Below, in pieces: positions 13,380-26,739 of a DNA stretch of 64,000 nt. The first letter of the stretch is position 1. Every line of letters starts with the position of its first letter. Made by a program: the position numbers and the translations under genes. The notes beneath the pieces are model-generated. The model made no database searches. It was not told the origin of the DNA and worked only from the letters and a program-made list of their open reading frames with translations. Source of the DNA: Ophthalmolycus amberensis. Lineage: Eukaryota > Chordata > Actinopteri > Perciformes > Zoarcidae. The DNA lies in the NCBI GenBank assembly GCA_024529925.1, contig JAFEUB010000895.1:310001-374000 (forward strand), written 5' to 3'.

Positions 13380-13770
13380 TTGAATGATTTGCCATCATAC
13401 TGACATTGGTGATCCACTGACATTACGTCCAGCACCACCATGAAGTTGGCACTTCAGGTTTGGATGAATTGCCTAAAACCCATCGGTACACAATTTGGAC
13501 ACTCATGTCCCCCTCAGGATGAATTGTAGTCACTTTGGTGATGCCTTAACATTCCTCCTAACAATACCATAAGGTCAGAATTTGGTTTATGGTCTTTTCA
13601 GATTTTGCTTTACATAGTGTTAACTACTAATTACCAGGCTGATATACTAACACATGCCACACTACACTGAGATAACATGGTCAATCACATTAGCATACTT
13701 CTGTTAGCATTTAGCTCAAAGCACCTCTGTGCCTAAGTACGACCTCACAGTGTCACTAGTCTGGCTAGCA
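13380..13770 (-). repeat. Interspersed teleost repeat (family A), reverse orientation
   Basis: Contains CACTCATGTCCCCCTCAGGA, CACTTTGGTGATGCC, TTAGCATTTAGCTCAAAGCA and CTCTGTGCCTAAGTACGACC in the reverse of the orientation used for the copy at 216-600. Confidence 0.75.
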
Positions 13771-15364
13771 TAGATCCTTGGGCACAAAACACAGTTGGCC
13801 AAATGTTGTACTTTTTAATAAGTAACTATTCCTCAGCCATGAATGGAACATGCAATATCAGTTAAGTGTTATATCCAAGGCTGTTTAACAGCTGTTAACA
13901 TGACATCTACCTCAGTGGAGACTCATTTGTTTGGTGAATATCCGTGAACTTGACTTCACAGAAGTAGGAAGTAAAGGTGCTCCAAAAAGCCAGTGGTTTT
14001 CAAGTATTGCGGTGCAGTTTTGATGTCAAGGATTTGATTATTTGTGCTGCGTCACCTGCTGCATAAACCAGGTCAAAATGACTTACCGCTAAGTGCAGGT
14101 GTGTTCTCTACTGCTTTTCTTATATGAGCAGATTCAAAAGCTTACATCTTATATCATGTTGGTCAACTTAACTTTAACTTCTGGATATATTTAATCCCAA
14201 CTACAATATAACACAAGTCCGTTGTGCTGTCAGTGATTATCTCCCTTTCTCATCGTCCCAGTGATTTGAGGCCACGTTCTTTATGGCTCCAAGCCAAAAA
14301 CTGACGAACAACAGTGAGCTGTCTCTTGAAAAAGAAAGGAAACGTGATGTGATAGGGCATGATTTAAGCCAGGCCCCCTACATCGATAATGTGTTCCTCT
14401 TTGTTTTCAGCTGCATTTCTGATCTTAAAAACAGACCAAAACCACACAACAGCTCTCTGTTTGCTCTTGCTATGCACCACTGATAATGGAGAGATAGTAG
14501 ATCCTGTGAAATGTCAAAAAACGACCACCAACAAAGGAAGACATCCCAATGCAAATTCAAATCTGAGCTATAACAATTCTACCCTAATATGAGCATCTTA
14601 GTCTTTCAGTATGTTTGTCTTGAGGATTATTATCAAACTTTTAGTAACCTCTCCAAAGTTCACACTCACTGATCATCAGCATTAAACATGGTTGGAACTC
14701 TGTAATTCCTCCTCTAGACTTAAACGCAGTGGGATAAAGAGATAAGTCATTCTACAAATTGTTGTTAAAACCTTAGAGGAGATTATCCTTGTAAATCTGT
14801 CACCCATAATACTATCAGTAGTCTAGGCTTGGTCGCAAAACCCCATCACAATAGCAAACACAAAGTAATCCTAAAACATAAAGGAAGAGTCTGTTAATCC
14901 TTATCACAATATTGGAGACATTTAGCACGCTGAAATTGAAGATCTAAATCGTCTACCATTCTCGTCTATTGGAACCCCACACACAGGCTGTTGCTGCACA
15001 TAAGGTACGCTCTTCTAATCTCTTTACCAGCATCAACTAATAGAATATAGCAAAGCAGAGTGAAAGACTAAGATACAGAACACATGTACTGTGTTTGGAA
15101 ACACATCTGAAAACATACAAACTGTATATAGTAAGAGACACGCTGAGACAATATTTCTATGGAATTTTTAGTCTCAATATTCATTTGACAGTTTGAACAA
15201 ATCTCTGCTGAGCTGAGTTGTTTTTAAAGTTGCAGAATAGTACAATCGATGAAACAGTAAAAACAATAGATACAATAAACAGAAATAAAGAAATAAAATA
15301 AATACGGAAAATAAATTTGTAAATTCAAATATTATCACTAATAAATGCAGTAAAGCGATGACAT
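13771..15364. other. Non-coding stretch
   Basis: Unique sequence with no recognised gene. The last 120 bases, A-rich with many AATAAA-like words, may be the 3'UTR of the adjoining minus-strand LINE. Confidence 0.55.
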
Positions 15365-15529
15365 CACATAAAATCCAGTCTGTAAAAATGGGTTTTAGGA
15401 ACTGATTTAGAAGACATTACTGATCTTGCCAGCCTTATCTCCTCAAGCAGGTCATTCCAAAGTTGAGTTGCCCTGATGGCAAAAGCACGGTCATCTTTAG
15501 TTGTTACCCTATTGTGCCACCCAACAGTT
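15365..15529 (-). mobile_element. LINE (L2-like) C-terminal fragment
   Basis: The minus strand is open from about 15512 to 15371 and reads VTTKDDRAFAIRATQLWNDL, then LEEIRLARSVMSSKSVPKTHFYRLDF. This matches the conserved C-terminus of fish L2-type LINEs, usually of the form GDRAFSVAAP-LWN-LP--IR followed by FKS-LKTHLF. It is in the same orientation as the YADD fragment at 16298-16425 and in the expected order, with the Rex1-like piece in between. The DNA towards 15250 is A/T-rich and could be its 3'UTR. Confidence 0.75.
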
Positions 15530-16297
15530 GATAAGATAAGATAAGATAAGATAAGATAAGATAATCCTTTATTAGTCCCTCAGTGGGGAAATTACAGGAT
15601 TACAGCAGCATTGCTCACAAGTAATAAAATAAAAGATAAAAATCAAGTAATATAATAAACTAAACAGTAAACAGTAAAACAGTAATAAAATAAGACAGTA
15701 AAGAAGAGTATTAAATATACCAGTATATACAGAATACACAGAATATACAGAATATACAGACGGATCAGGTAAATACTTAAACGTATTGGATATTGCACGG
15801 ATTAGATAAGATATTGCACCAGGTGAATGAATTAAAGTGTTCAGAGTGTTCAAAGTGTTCGTGTTCAAGTGTTAGTGGTCTACGAGAGCAGTTTGTTGTG
15901 CAGCCTGACAGCAGCGGGGAGAAAGGACTTGCGGTACCTCTCCCTCAGACACCAGGGGGTGAATCAGCCGGTGACTGAAGGAGCTGTGCAGAGCTGCCAG
16001 AGTGTCCTGCATGGGGTGGGAGGCGTGGCTCATCAGGGATGAGAGCTTCGCCATCATCCTCCTGTCTCCCACCACCTCCACAGTAGTCCAGTGGACATCC
16101 CCAGCACGCTGCTGGCCTTCCTCACCAGTTTGTCCAGTCTCCTCCTGTCAGCTGCCGCGATGCTGCTGCTCCAGAAGACCACTCCATAGAAGATGGCTGA
16201 TGCCACCACGGAGTCGAAGAAGGTCTTCAGGAGTGCTCCCTGCACCCCAAAAGACCTCAGTCTCCTCAGCAGAAAGAGTCTGCTCTGTCCTTTTTTG
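15530..16297 (-). mobile_element. 5'-truncated LINE 3' end, Rex1-like, degenerate
   Basis: Read on the minus strand, the sequence encodes the C-terminal part of a non-LTR reverse-transcriptase protein: GQSRLFLLRRLRSFGVQ, then LLKTFFDSVVASAIFYGVV, then AADRRRLDKLVRKASSVLG, then after a frame change VVGDRRMMAKLSSLMSHASHP and SSFSHRLIHP. This order is typical of Rex1-like fish LINEs. The 3'UTR follows and the element ends in a short tandem tail, (TTATC)n on the minus strand, at 15530-15564. The element lacks its 5' part, including the RT catalytic core, and has at least one frameshift around 16090-16105, so it is dead. The junction at about 16297 abuts a different LINE fragment. The family name is from memory; assignment to a LINE is secure. 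Confidence 0.85.
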
Positions 16298-16425
16298 AAA
16301 TCATTACGACTAAGTCTAAAATAGCAGCTCGGCTTCTGGGGTCGTCAGGTCTCAAGGGAAGGTACATCTGTGTGTCGTCTGCGTAGCGATGAAAAGAGAC
16401 ATTGTGACGTTGGATGATTTGACCT
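16298..16425 (-). mobile_element. LINE (L2-like) reverse transcriptase fragment with YADD motif
   Basis: The minus strand reads GQIIQRHNVSFHRYADDTQM, then YLPLRPDDPRSRAAILDLV, which is the RT palm region with the catalytic YADD motif as found in L2/Maui-type fish LINEs. The frame is open across the fragment. Similarity stops at about 16425 on the 5' side and at the Rex1-like junction on the 3' side. This piece and the fragment at 15365-15529 are probably parts of one older element separated by the Rex1-like sequence. Confidence 0.75.
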
Positions 16426-17287
16426 GCATCCGTACTAGTTTGGCTGTTGCACATGCAGCCACTCAAAGACAAATAAACGTCAAAGACGATAGAAATTAAA
16501 TTCAGCTACAATTCCATGTTAACTGAAGGAGGCGCTTATTTCTGCTCGTAGATTCTGCATAGCAACAGAAATGACTTCGTATTTATATTATACTAAGCTT
16601 CTTACCTCTGGCATGTGCTTGTAGCTAAGTTGCCAGTTTGTTTAGGTCTAAGAAAAACATCCATTAGGTTTCAACACCTTTTTCCATCTTTCGGAAAAAA
16701 ACAGCGTGGCCCTGAATGATGCTGTGAGCTGAACACTGTGACACCGTGCTCCCCCCCCCCCCCCCCCCCTAAGGTTGCAGAGTTGTCAGTCAAGTCGATT
16801 GATGTAGGGACATTGACTGTATGCACTTCACAGACAAGCTGGCATTCTGCAACAGTAGGGGAGTCAATCAAACATGCCTTTAGTCCTCTACATAGACTCC
16901 GACTGAAAGAGAGACTGAATAGGCAGCAGCACAGAGACGGAGCGAATAGAAACACCAACGGTCTGACAAAAATGCGCTCGACTGCTGTATAGAGAGTGCT
17001 TACCACAGTTGGAGTGATGATCGGTTTCAAAGTATTGGACGTTAATTGAAAATTCAATATGGGCTAAGCAGAGTCGCCTACCTTCTCCATAATGGATATG
17101 ATGTATGTGTGCTTGATTCCATAGCTGATGAACACTGTTCTGGTTGTTTATAAAAAGCCCTTAATCTAAATTGATTGAAGCAATTTTATCAGGCTCCACA
17201 CAAGAATGCTTGACCGTCTATTGGCAATGTCATCCAGTGTTGGCAATGGCATTGATAATGTCAACGTAATGCGAGTACATTTAGGCT
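16426..17287. other. Non-coding stretch with poly-C tract
   Basis: Contains the 20-base C run. A 128-codon minus-strand frame here is an artefact of that run, which reads as poly-Gly. Confidence 0.6.
16750..16769. repeat. Poly-C run (about 20)
   Basis: Homopolymer C tract; its length is likely imprecise in any assembly. Confidence 0.97.
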
Positions 17288-17560
17288 AGTCAAGTACTGT
17301 ACTTGTACTTCTAGTCCACTACATCTCAGAGGGAAATATGAAACAGCTGAAACATTACAGTTATGAACACATTAATTCATCATTTATTATAATCCAATGA
17401 CATAGGCCTACCGTATATTATTTGAGCCGTTCTGCTTAACGAGTATACTTTTACTTTGGTAAGTATATTTAGATGCTAATACTTTTGTACTTTTACTTTT
17501 AAGTGACATTTGCAGGACTTCTATTTGTAACAGCGTATTTCTACACTGTGCCTGAGTAAA
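17288..17560. repeat. Interspersed teleost repeat (family C)
   Basis: Contains GTACTTCTAGTCCACTACAT followed by CTCAGAGGGAAATATG, then about 100 bases of divergent middle, then TACTTTTGTACTTTTACTTT, TGCAGGACTTCTATTTGTAA and TATTTCTACACTGTG. This TACTTTTACTT-rich element is widespread in percomorph fish, probably a non-autonomous DNA element; the class is uncertain. Confidence 0.65.
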
Positions 17561-18113
17561 TAATTTTAATCATAAACACATTGGTTGTGTAGATTATTGT
17601 ATAGGTGTAACAATAGGTAATTCACACTCAAAAAGCATGATAAATGAGACCAGGTCCGTGTTTCAAGACATGTCGGGTGGGTTGCGGACATCGCCTCACA
17701 CCAAACTGTATGGCAAACCTGCCAGTATTTGGCATTATACCGTACTTTAGACTCAATAATCCCACAAATGTATGATCCGACCCGTCGATTTGACACCGTG
17801 ACACAGAGGGCGTGCGGTCTGAATATCCACTTCGGCTTCGCAAGCAGCCACACACACACACACACTGTACTGTAGACGTGTAATCTTGCACAGATGGACA
17901 GGTAGACGGTATTCACACTCATGAATACACATAGGGCATCAGGCAATCGGAGAGTGTGATGAGCAGCTTAACGTGCCAGCCATCCAGCCAGAGAAGAGCA
18001 ACCTCACTGCGGATGAATAAGTGAACTTCCCCAGAGACTTTCCAGGGTCATCCAGAGAGCTTAGTCTGTCATAGCATTAAACCGAGACCAAACACCGCCT
18101 GCACTACAAGCTG

Positions 18114-18116
<3 letters not shown>

Positions 18117-18176
<60 letters not shown>
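18117..18176. repeat. (GT)30 microsatellite
   Basis: Sixty uninterrupted bases of GT. Confidence 0.99.
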
Positions 18177-18177
<1 letters not shown>

Positions 18178-19479
18178 ACCTTTTGTCATTTTCCACAGCT
18201 AAATAAACAAATCTGTTAAGTCAGTTCCCTGACTCATTACCTCCAATCCTATTGGTCTCCATGGGTCGGCAACTACTATCTCACTGGCTCGTTGGAAACA
18301 TATTTTTTTAAAGCACATACTACAAATTATTAACAAACACTGAGCCAGCATTTTGCAAGTCATGTCTGAATTCCTGTGAATACTGAACAGCGCTGCCCTT
18401 TCTATTTTCTGTCGTTGAATGTGTGAGTTTGATTTAGTTGTTGGGAATCAAAGTAGGCCTACTTCTGATTGACTGAAAAGTAATCGCCAGCTGGTGAATG
18501 AGGCATTAGTGTGTTTTTCTTTCATTATTGAGTTCTGCTTTTCACCAACAACTTTACAATCATGTATCATTTTGCCTCAGTTAACCTTTATTCTTTAATC
18601 TTATCACATTAACCTTGTAGGCCCACCCCCCACCCATAATTATCCCTCACTTCCATATGGGCCAGAGGCTCATCTCGCACCAAACCAAGGCTGTAACAGA
18701 CACTTAGGGAAGGAAAGCATCAAGGAGAGAGGCGACACGGCCTCCAGCAACTTGCGAGGACCCTTCTGCTGCTCCGGATGGGAATGTTATGACAGCACTT
18801 GATGAGACGTTGCCACCACACAGAGCTATTCACCAGTGAGACACGTCCCTGTGGGCATGTACACCACCAAGACAATCAACTGCGGGCTAATTTTCCTGAT
18901 TTATCATCAACACAACAGTTGTGAGCATGAGAGTGCGCCGTCTTCCTCGGGGGATTAGCGGTTGCAACTGAAGTAATACAAAAACATCAGCATCAATTAG
19001 TCCTGCTCTCCTCTCCGATCTGTAGCTTCATCTCCAGCAGTGGAATGGAGCAGGTGATCTAGTTTGTGTGTATCTGTGCATCTGTGTGTGTGTGTTAGCG
19101 TGCATGCTTAAACGTCCACCTGCCCTGCAACGAGGCGCTCTCTCAGGCAAGGCCTTACTCAGGGGCGCACTGACACACCCACATGCTATGTCTGGTTTAA
19201 TTCAAAACGGCAGATCGACCCAAATGGCCGTGTTTTTCGTTTCCCCGCGGCCCTCTTTGATGTTAATGTCCCTGTGAATTATTTATCCGTGTGTTCTCTT
19301 TGCCTTTTCCTCATGCTCTCTGAAGGAATAAATCAAAAGAGCGAGGCACACACAGAGAACAGACAGGAGGATTTATCACGGGGAGTATTGTTTACCGCGC
19401 TGACCTCCAGGCCCTGCTATATACACATATCTGTGCTTTTCAATCAAACATCGGCCTGTTCTCACAGGGCTGAAACAGG

Positions 19480-19504
19480 CACACACACACACACACACAC
19501 ACAC
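19480..19504. repeat. (CA)n microsatellite
   Basis: About 12 uninterrupted CA units. Confidence 0.97.
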
Positions 19505-20451
19505 ATTGTGCTGCTTTCTTTCTTCTTCTTTGTTTTTGCCTTTGTCTCTCATTTCCGCATACATGATCATTCTGAGGACACAAGGTATCTATTTTGTAAT
19601 TATTATGGATTATGTTGAATGGACTCTGAGATAATCATTGCAAACAGTTTGTCCTCTATATAACACCAGCAGATTTACACAAGTACCTGAACATAGAAAC
19701 ACTCGCATTGTCCCTATTTGGCCGTATATCAATGAGATGGACGGTCAACATGATACAGAAGCTGTTTGGAAAACAATTCCATGGTCTTATCAGCCTTCTA
19801 CCTTTTGTACACAAATGTAGGAAAGAAGTGCAAACATAAGCTACACTATAAAATGTTGTTTTTACTTTTGTCCCTCTGGGCTACGCAGTTAACAGATTTG
19901 AGATTTTTTATTGTGAACAAAGTATTGCAGAGAATACCTGAGTACCTGCATGCATTCCATCAATCACCATCTGTCATAGAGATGACGCTGACGACGCAGT
20001 TAAACTGCATATTAGGTCCAAGCTTTTATTGCCACTCGTCCCGACAATGAAACAGTTGGTTTTAGATGGCTCTACAACAATCCATCCTGACGCAGCAAGC
20101 TGTTTTCTTTTTGTAAAACACACGCCAGTTGCTATTTCTCATTATGTTTATAGGAATCACTGAAATGCTCACTTGTGTCAGCCATTTTTTCCCCCCCACA
20201 ATTGGCTTAAACTGGCACAACCGTCGTAGCTAGCCAGCTAATTAAGCTAACGTTAGCAACATGAGTTAGTTGAAAACACCGTCTATCTTATTGACTTTAA
20301 AGCGAGAATCTTGTAAAAGGTGTCTTTAATTTGAAACTGGAAGCACCATACAGGGCACGATATTGTGCTACAAAACCCAAGTTCCCAAGTAAAAGGTCAG
20401 CATTCTCACCAAACTCTGATTACATCCATGACCTGCTTCCACACGGAAGGG

Positions 20452-20600
20452 ACATAAAATACTACAAAGTATGGGACATGCTGCATAAAGAGTATACTTT
20501 TACTATTGTTTCTCTCAGTCTATTTTGATGCCAATACTTTTGTACTTATTTCTAAGTATCATTTTGACTGCAGGATTTTTAATTGTAAAATTAGTGTAGA
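20452..20600. repeat. Interspersed teleost repeat (family C), fragment
   Basis: Contains AGAGTATACTTTTACTATTG, GATGCCAATACTTTTGTACT and GACTGCAGGATTTTTAATTG, matching the second half of the copy at 17288-17560. Confidence 0.6.
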
Positions 20601-21569
20601 AATATCTTTGGTTCATTATTAGTCTTTTTTCACCTCCAGCTGAAATACATAGCGATGCTGGTACCACTTTCTGCACCGTCTCAATACCGAGAAGGGATTG
20701 TGACTTTTGAAAGCTAAGAATGTCAGAGGGAAACGAAACAATGTCGTGAAAAACATTGGTATTGATCACTTACCCCCTCCCGCTGCAGACATTTTCCAAT
20801 CAGATTGTGTTACAGAGAATAGGGGAAACAATCATTCCGCTACAGGTGCTGCACATTATTAAACGACGTATCTAGAACAGGGCTCCGTGGGCCGGTGAAA
20901 CTTCAAGGTATGTGGTTCTGACGTTACAGATGTGCCAGGCGGGTTTTGCCAGCAGAGTTGAGGAGAATAGCCGCTCATCATCTCGTGTCCTGGCCTCCTT
21001 TTCACAGCTTGAGCTCAGACCAGCCAATCCCCACAGTCTAATTGGCCTACTTTAACACTCACCTTCCAGTGGTAGCCACTGTGCCGTTGTGTGTGCAATG
21101 CAGCTCTTGTGGGTTATTGCTCAATGATGGTAGATTCCTAAATGAGGCTTCTAGTACTATAGACAAAACTCTACATTAAAACAGTCTCCCTAGCTTCTTC
21201 ACCTATAGTAGATCTTCTCCAGTGTTTATGAATGTATTGAGGACATAAGACTAGTTATCTGCTTTTTGCGTGTGTGCGTGCGTATGTATCTGCCATGCTG
21301 CCAGCTGCTGCTCAAGATCAGCCAGATCGCAGTAATTGGTCTGGCCCTTTTTGATTTGTGCTTCTGGTATTTTTAGTCATGTATCAAGCTTGTCTCCCCG
21401 CATCATGAAGTAGATCTTGAAGCTCTGCGGCTCCAAGACGCCGGAGAAGCATCACTGCTTCAGAGCCGCATTTATTTTAAATGTCAAATAATTCACAAGT
21501 GACCATGAAGTCATTTAAAAACACATTTTTCAGATTACAGCCTGAATTAAAAATGTTAATGTTTAATAT

Positions 21570-21735
21570 GAAATATCTAAAGAACTATTGACTATATTGC
21601 CATGCGATTTTTATACGAAGCCCACACACAAAGTATCCAATTGACTTTGGTGATCCCCTGACTTTCCATCTAGTTTTGTCAAAATCTAAGTCCTGTTGAA
21701 CTTGGTGCAACAAATCCCATTACCAGACCAAAACC
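21570..21735 (-). repeat. Interspersed teleost repeat (family A), fragment
   Basis: Recognisable only in part: AAGAACTATTGACTATATTG, GCCATGCGATTTT and GACTTTGGTGATCCCCTGAC. Strongly diverged. Confidence 0.5.
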
Positions 21736-23322
21736 AACAATGTGTTAATCTTTCTCTGAATATTTTCTGACTTCCCTACACTGCCTGGCAATCAGCCCCA
21801 AGTTTCCTTTTCACAACTGAACAAGTACATCTTTTTTTAAAAAGGCACAAGTCTGAAACAGCTCTGAACAAATGTTTAGTTCTTGTTTTCAGCAGTGGTT
21901 TAGTGCTAATACAGATTTGGTGTGCTAGTATTTTGGGCAGCAGGATGGTGTATTTGCATTCATGCAATATAAACTTAAGTGCATCATAGTAATAAAGGAA
22001 CATTTCACATTTTTTAGTACTTCAGCAGTTTGGATAGGACAGGCTAGAGGCAGACGGAGCAGCAACATGGCAGTAAAGCGGAATGTGCCGGCTATCAGGA
22101 CACTCCACTCAAGCTTTACAGAGGATGAATTTATCATTTTGATTTAGCTTTTTTGAATGCAATTTGTTGACAATAAAAATCAGAGCATCACCAACCTTTT
22201 GCTTCAAGAATGAAAAAGATGTTATTTATTTAGCCTGCATTTCTATTGCAAGCGATATCCATAAGCAAAATAGCGACAGATAACAGTGGAGGAGAACATC
22301 AGGCCCATTGCTAAAATGGCAGCTAATAAACGTAGATGTGGTTCATGAGAACATATGGAGACAGTTTTTAAATTGTAAACACTTGTGAGGCCCTGGCTCA
22401 CCCTTCGACAGCCTTTGTCCCCCGTAGAAAGCCACATTGGAGTTGGGTCAAAGACCAGGCCTGGTGCCTGGTGCCCGGGGCCAAATTGAATTACTATGAT
22501 TGCCTTGTCTTATATAATTAATTTGCAAAGGGCTTAAGGGCCTTTATAGCTGTGAGGAGCATAGGCTTGAAGGACAAACACTAATTAAAAGTTGCAAAGG
22601 ATCAGGAGTATGCCACGTTGCAGGATGACTTTTCTGTTAGAAAGAGCTGATTATAATTCTGCACTGGACCTCCACCGGGCTCTGCCATCATGAGATGGTA
22701 ATGTGTGATTACCTGGATGCTGGGAATGTGGCATTTACAAGCTAGCGTTTAACATGCAGACCATTTAGTAAATGCTTTTGTGCTGCTTTCATAAATCCAG
22801 AAAAGAATAAGAATCTAACTTTAAAGCAAAGTCTGTCTGTCTGTTCTGCTCATCTGATCTACAACGTTATTTGAATGCTGGATAATGTTACAAGCAAACT
22901 CTCTGGAGACAACGACCATGAGCAGATAATCTTCACAGGCCACTCTGCCATCACCACTCAAATGGTGGTGTTCGTTTCTGCATTACTAATTTATAACTAA
23001 TAGCGTTGCCACTGGCAAAAAAACTCCAAATGTACTTGTGAGTCCGTCAGCTGTGTTCAAAATCACATTCTAACGTAGGCCTACTGTATACTGAATATAC
23101 TACATGCATAGTATACTACATATCGGAATTAAAACAGTTATTGTTCTCGCATTAATCATATCTCATATTTCATATCTAAACATCATAATACATCAGTAGG
23201 GGTTTGGCACACATTCAGACCACCCTGAACAGGCATGTTTTGATTTGGCATGTCCTGAATGATCAAGTATGACAGTGACAGATGACATAATAACATGTCA
23301 CACTGAATGAGAGCGCACACAG

Positions 23323-23326
<4 letters not shown>

Positions 23327-23362
<36 letters not shown>

Positions 23363-23376
23363 CATACATACATACA
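23327..23376. repeat. Compound (TA)n-(CATA)n microsatellite
   Basis: About 16 TA units followed directly by about five CATA units, a layout typical of TA tracts that picked up a C substitution and then expanded as a tetranucleotide. Confidence 0.97.
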
Positions 23377-26300
23377 ACAAAACCTTTGTCTGGGATTCTG
23401 CAGTATATTTCTATAAAGTCAGGAGAATGTCCAGGTTTAGGCAGGCTGTTGATCCAGTGAAACGTTCCCATATTTATTCTTTGTGTGACTCAGCGTCTCC
23501 GAGCTCACAGTTATAAAATATAACTTAGCTTACATCTTCACCGCAGGAACAGATTGCCAAGCTAATGAAAAACTCCCACGGCAGTCTAGATTAACTTCTT
23601 CCAGGGTTTTGTGGAAATCAAGTCCTCAATTGCTTTTCTGCCGCTGGCACTCTATCTCTTTCTCTCCTTCCTCTCTCTATTTCCTCTTCTCCCCCCCCCC
23701 CTCTCTGCTTTCACCTGTAGAGTAGTGGCTGCTGTCTCCAAGGGGGTGGGGGAAACGCTTATTGAGGCAATTGAAGCGAAGAGGAAATTAACAACTACTG
23801 GCTGGCTGGTTTTTATTGCTTTGTTTGGAGACAAATGTGGCTATATTCTTGCTGGAGAAGGGAGGGAGTGCTTTCCCTGGGCTCTCCCTGAATTGCTTTG
23901 TCTTTTTATACACACATTGTTTCCCTTGTTCTGCTTTTTTCTATCTCTAGCTGCTTTGAGTGCAAACCAGAGTGTAACCTTCCTCCATGGACCTTAACAA
24001 GGTACAATTTGCTATATTCTATTTTTACAGAATGTATTTATTCACTAAATTTGTGCACAGAAGCTGTTATTATTTTACACTTGAAGGTCAGAGGAGAATA
24101 GTAGGACTGATATCGGGAGTATCAGTACGACAAAATAACCTCTGTTGAGTTATCTTGAAATGTAGAATTTAGCATTTTTGGAGCTTGACCCATACAAACA
24201 AAGGTATTGCTTGAATGTTCTTTGAATTCAAGGGCACAACATTTCATTTTGTTGGCATGAAGTGTCATAAATTCTGTCAGACAATGTAGCCAGAGTCAAA
24301 CACTATTCAATGAGGCAAATAGTAGGTGATGTAAAAAACATGGTTTCCCTTTTTGCTGTCTTTGTATTAAGATGCTCTAGTGCTATTGCACTAAGTTGCT
24401 ATAGTTTATTAGATACCAGTAGCAAATAAACTAGCAACTGCTCATAAACCACAACAGCCCTCCAATAAATCCTATCTTCACGAGGGGTGTAATGTTTCCC
24501 TTTTGTTGCAACTGTTTTAGAGGTTTGCTGACTCAACTATAGGGTCGATTTGGAGACTTTTGTTTGTGGTCAGGGCTCAACACTGACTTTTAAAAATGGC
24601 AACCAGACTTATGTTTTGAGTAATTACGATAATATGCATTTAGTTTTTGTTTTATCTGATACGTTACAGAATTTGAATCTTAAGTGTAATCTTTGAATGT
24701 GTCCACCCTCGGTTATATACCAGCAGTGCAGCTGTTGTCATCTTCTTTACACATCCCACAAAAATGAATCCAGAAAGTCACTGGCTGTTTGGTTCTTATC
24801 CTTTCCTTCATAAATTTTGTTTTCCTTCAACCGTCATTGTTGAGCCCTGGTTTTGGTTGTATTGCTTTATACTAAGAGGTGTTTCTATACCTATATATTT
24901 AGTCCACCGTCTTATGTAATCCTGACAAAGAATGCTATTTTGAATAAGATTGCAAGAGCTGTACTTGGACAGGATGAGACCAGTTGCATCGGTGGTGGAA
25001 AATCCAGTCTTGAATATATTTAAATCTGGGTTTCCGTCACATGTAGCAGCTTCTTCTGTGCTGATTGTGGCGCTTCAATGCATTTCTCACAATGGACTCA
25101 CACCCCACAGTAGCATCAACAACACTGACACATTTATCATTTGCCAGCCTGCTGTTCAGATATTAATCAACATGTTTTTCATCAGCATCCCTTATTCTAT
25201 GTCCCCTGTCATCACTGTCATCCTAACGAGAAGAGGCGTCAGCCGCAGGAAGGCTTATTCGCAGCTTAATTGACTGAAGCCAGTTGAGATCATTTGAGGC
25301 TAACCACACTTTCTCACAATGAGGTTTTGATGAGCTCAAATCAATGGTGGGCAAGGGGAGAGTGTTGCATGTAGTGCTCATTAATTCAGTCTTCATACAT
25401 CCCAGATGCTTGAGTCAGAATGAGAGGACCAGGAAGGCTATTGATCGTTCTCTGGCGTTTGGCCAGACAACACAGCGAGTCTGCATTTTCAGATAATACG
25501 TTTTTATTATCTGCAGCTTTGATTGGCTCTCACTACTGAACTAGAGACTCCAACATGTGAACTGAAATGATTTGTGTAACTCAGGGGAAAAGAAGCATTC
25601 ACATTACTGTACAATGGGTTTAGACATTTGGAAAGGCCATCATTTAGATCTGGTTTGTGCTCTCAAAATAGCATGCAGATGGATTTGGAAGCACAAATCC
25701 AAACCAGAAAGGCACAAATACTCTCCTGGAAATGCTACATATTTGTTTTGGGAGAAAATCACTACTTGAAGTTTTTCATTGTTGTTGCCTTATACTTCCA
25801 GTCTGTCAAGGCTTTGGCACCGTCTGTCCCAACTACAACCAGCGTATCTTCTCTTTCTGTCCATAGTAAGTGTATCATTCTGTTGGACAACAATCTGGCT
25901 CCTTGAGGCTCTCATTTCTGGCTCTCTACACATCTGCACAAGGCTATGTCAGCGAGTGGAACTGTTTCATTTACCAAGGGCCCTAAGATAATATTTACAT
26001 AAGCAGTGTTGAAATGAAACCTTGCAAGCCCGAAGGTTATTAACGGTAATTATGCTTTATAGAGCCATGCCTTTCCCTTGCCAAACACACTTGCGGGCCC
26101 TGTGGCTCTTATTTGAAGTTTGCGAGCTCGATCACAGAGAAGGGAGCCGTGTAGATATACAGATTAAGACTCGGCAACATCCACCCACTTACCGGCTTAA
26201 GAGAGGACAGTGTTATTGGGTGTATTCAGGCACATCAAAGCCCCCTTGTGCTATGAATGGAGTGATGCATTGTCTGAGCAATGGGATGTGACAGGGCAGA

Positions 26301-26739
26301 TACAGACTGTCGCTGACATGCCTTCCATCCTGGATTGCCAGTGAGTCAGGCTGCGAGGAGTTTGCTTCTTGGCTGCGCCTCTGGAAGCGAGCCAAGCTAT
26401 AATAACTTGCCAACCCCGCACACCCGCCACCCCTACAACATACTTCACTATATGTTTATTTGCGTTGGGCGTAATGGGAGACGGCTCCTTTCCCCTTACA
26501 GTTCAGATGTTTGTACATAAAACGGGTTTTTCTTGGAAAGCGTGAAAGTGACAGCCAAGGCTCCTTAAAGAGCTGGATGGTATCGTTCCTCTGGGATTCA
26601 ACTCAGGAAAAGGACCTTTGCTGTGATGTACATAAAACCCTGTTTCTTCAGGTATATAAAAACACATTCAGATATCTTACAATATCTGAAGTAAATTTAG
26701 TTAAGATATTTCACTATGCACAAAAAAAAAAGGTAATCT

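Larger units (their letters stand above)
17561..20451. other. Non-coding stretch with two microsatellites
   Basis: Holds the (GT)30 and a CA tract. Frames of 114-126 codons here cross simple repeats and are not genes. Confidence 0.6.
20601..26739. other. Non-coding stretch, mostly single-copy
   Basis: Contains one family A fragment, the TA/CATA tract, a pyrimidine-rich stretch near 23650-23705 and a complex repeat-free block at about 22440-22760. No exon recognised. Confidence 0.55.

Noticed and set aside
16671..17057. 128-codon minus-strand frame
   Set aside because: Contains poly-Gly from the C run; no domain recognised.
24950..25273. 107-codon plus-strand frame with a hydrophobic C-terminal part
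   Set aside because: Starts at TTG, lacks splice or start context and matches no receptor motif I can name.
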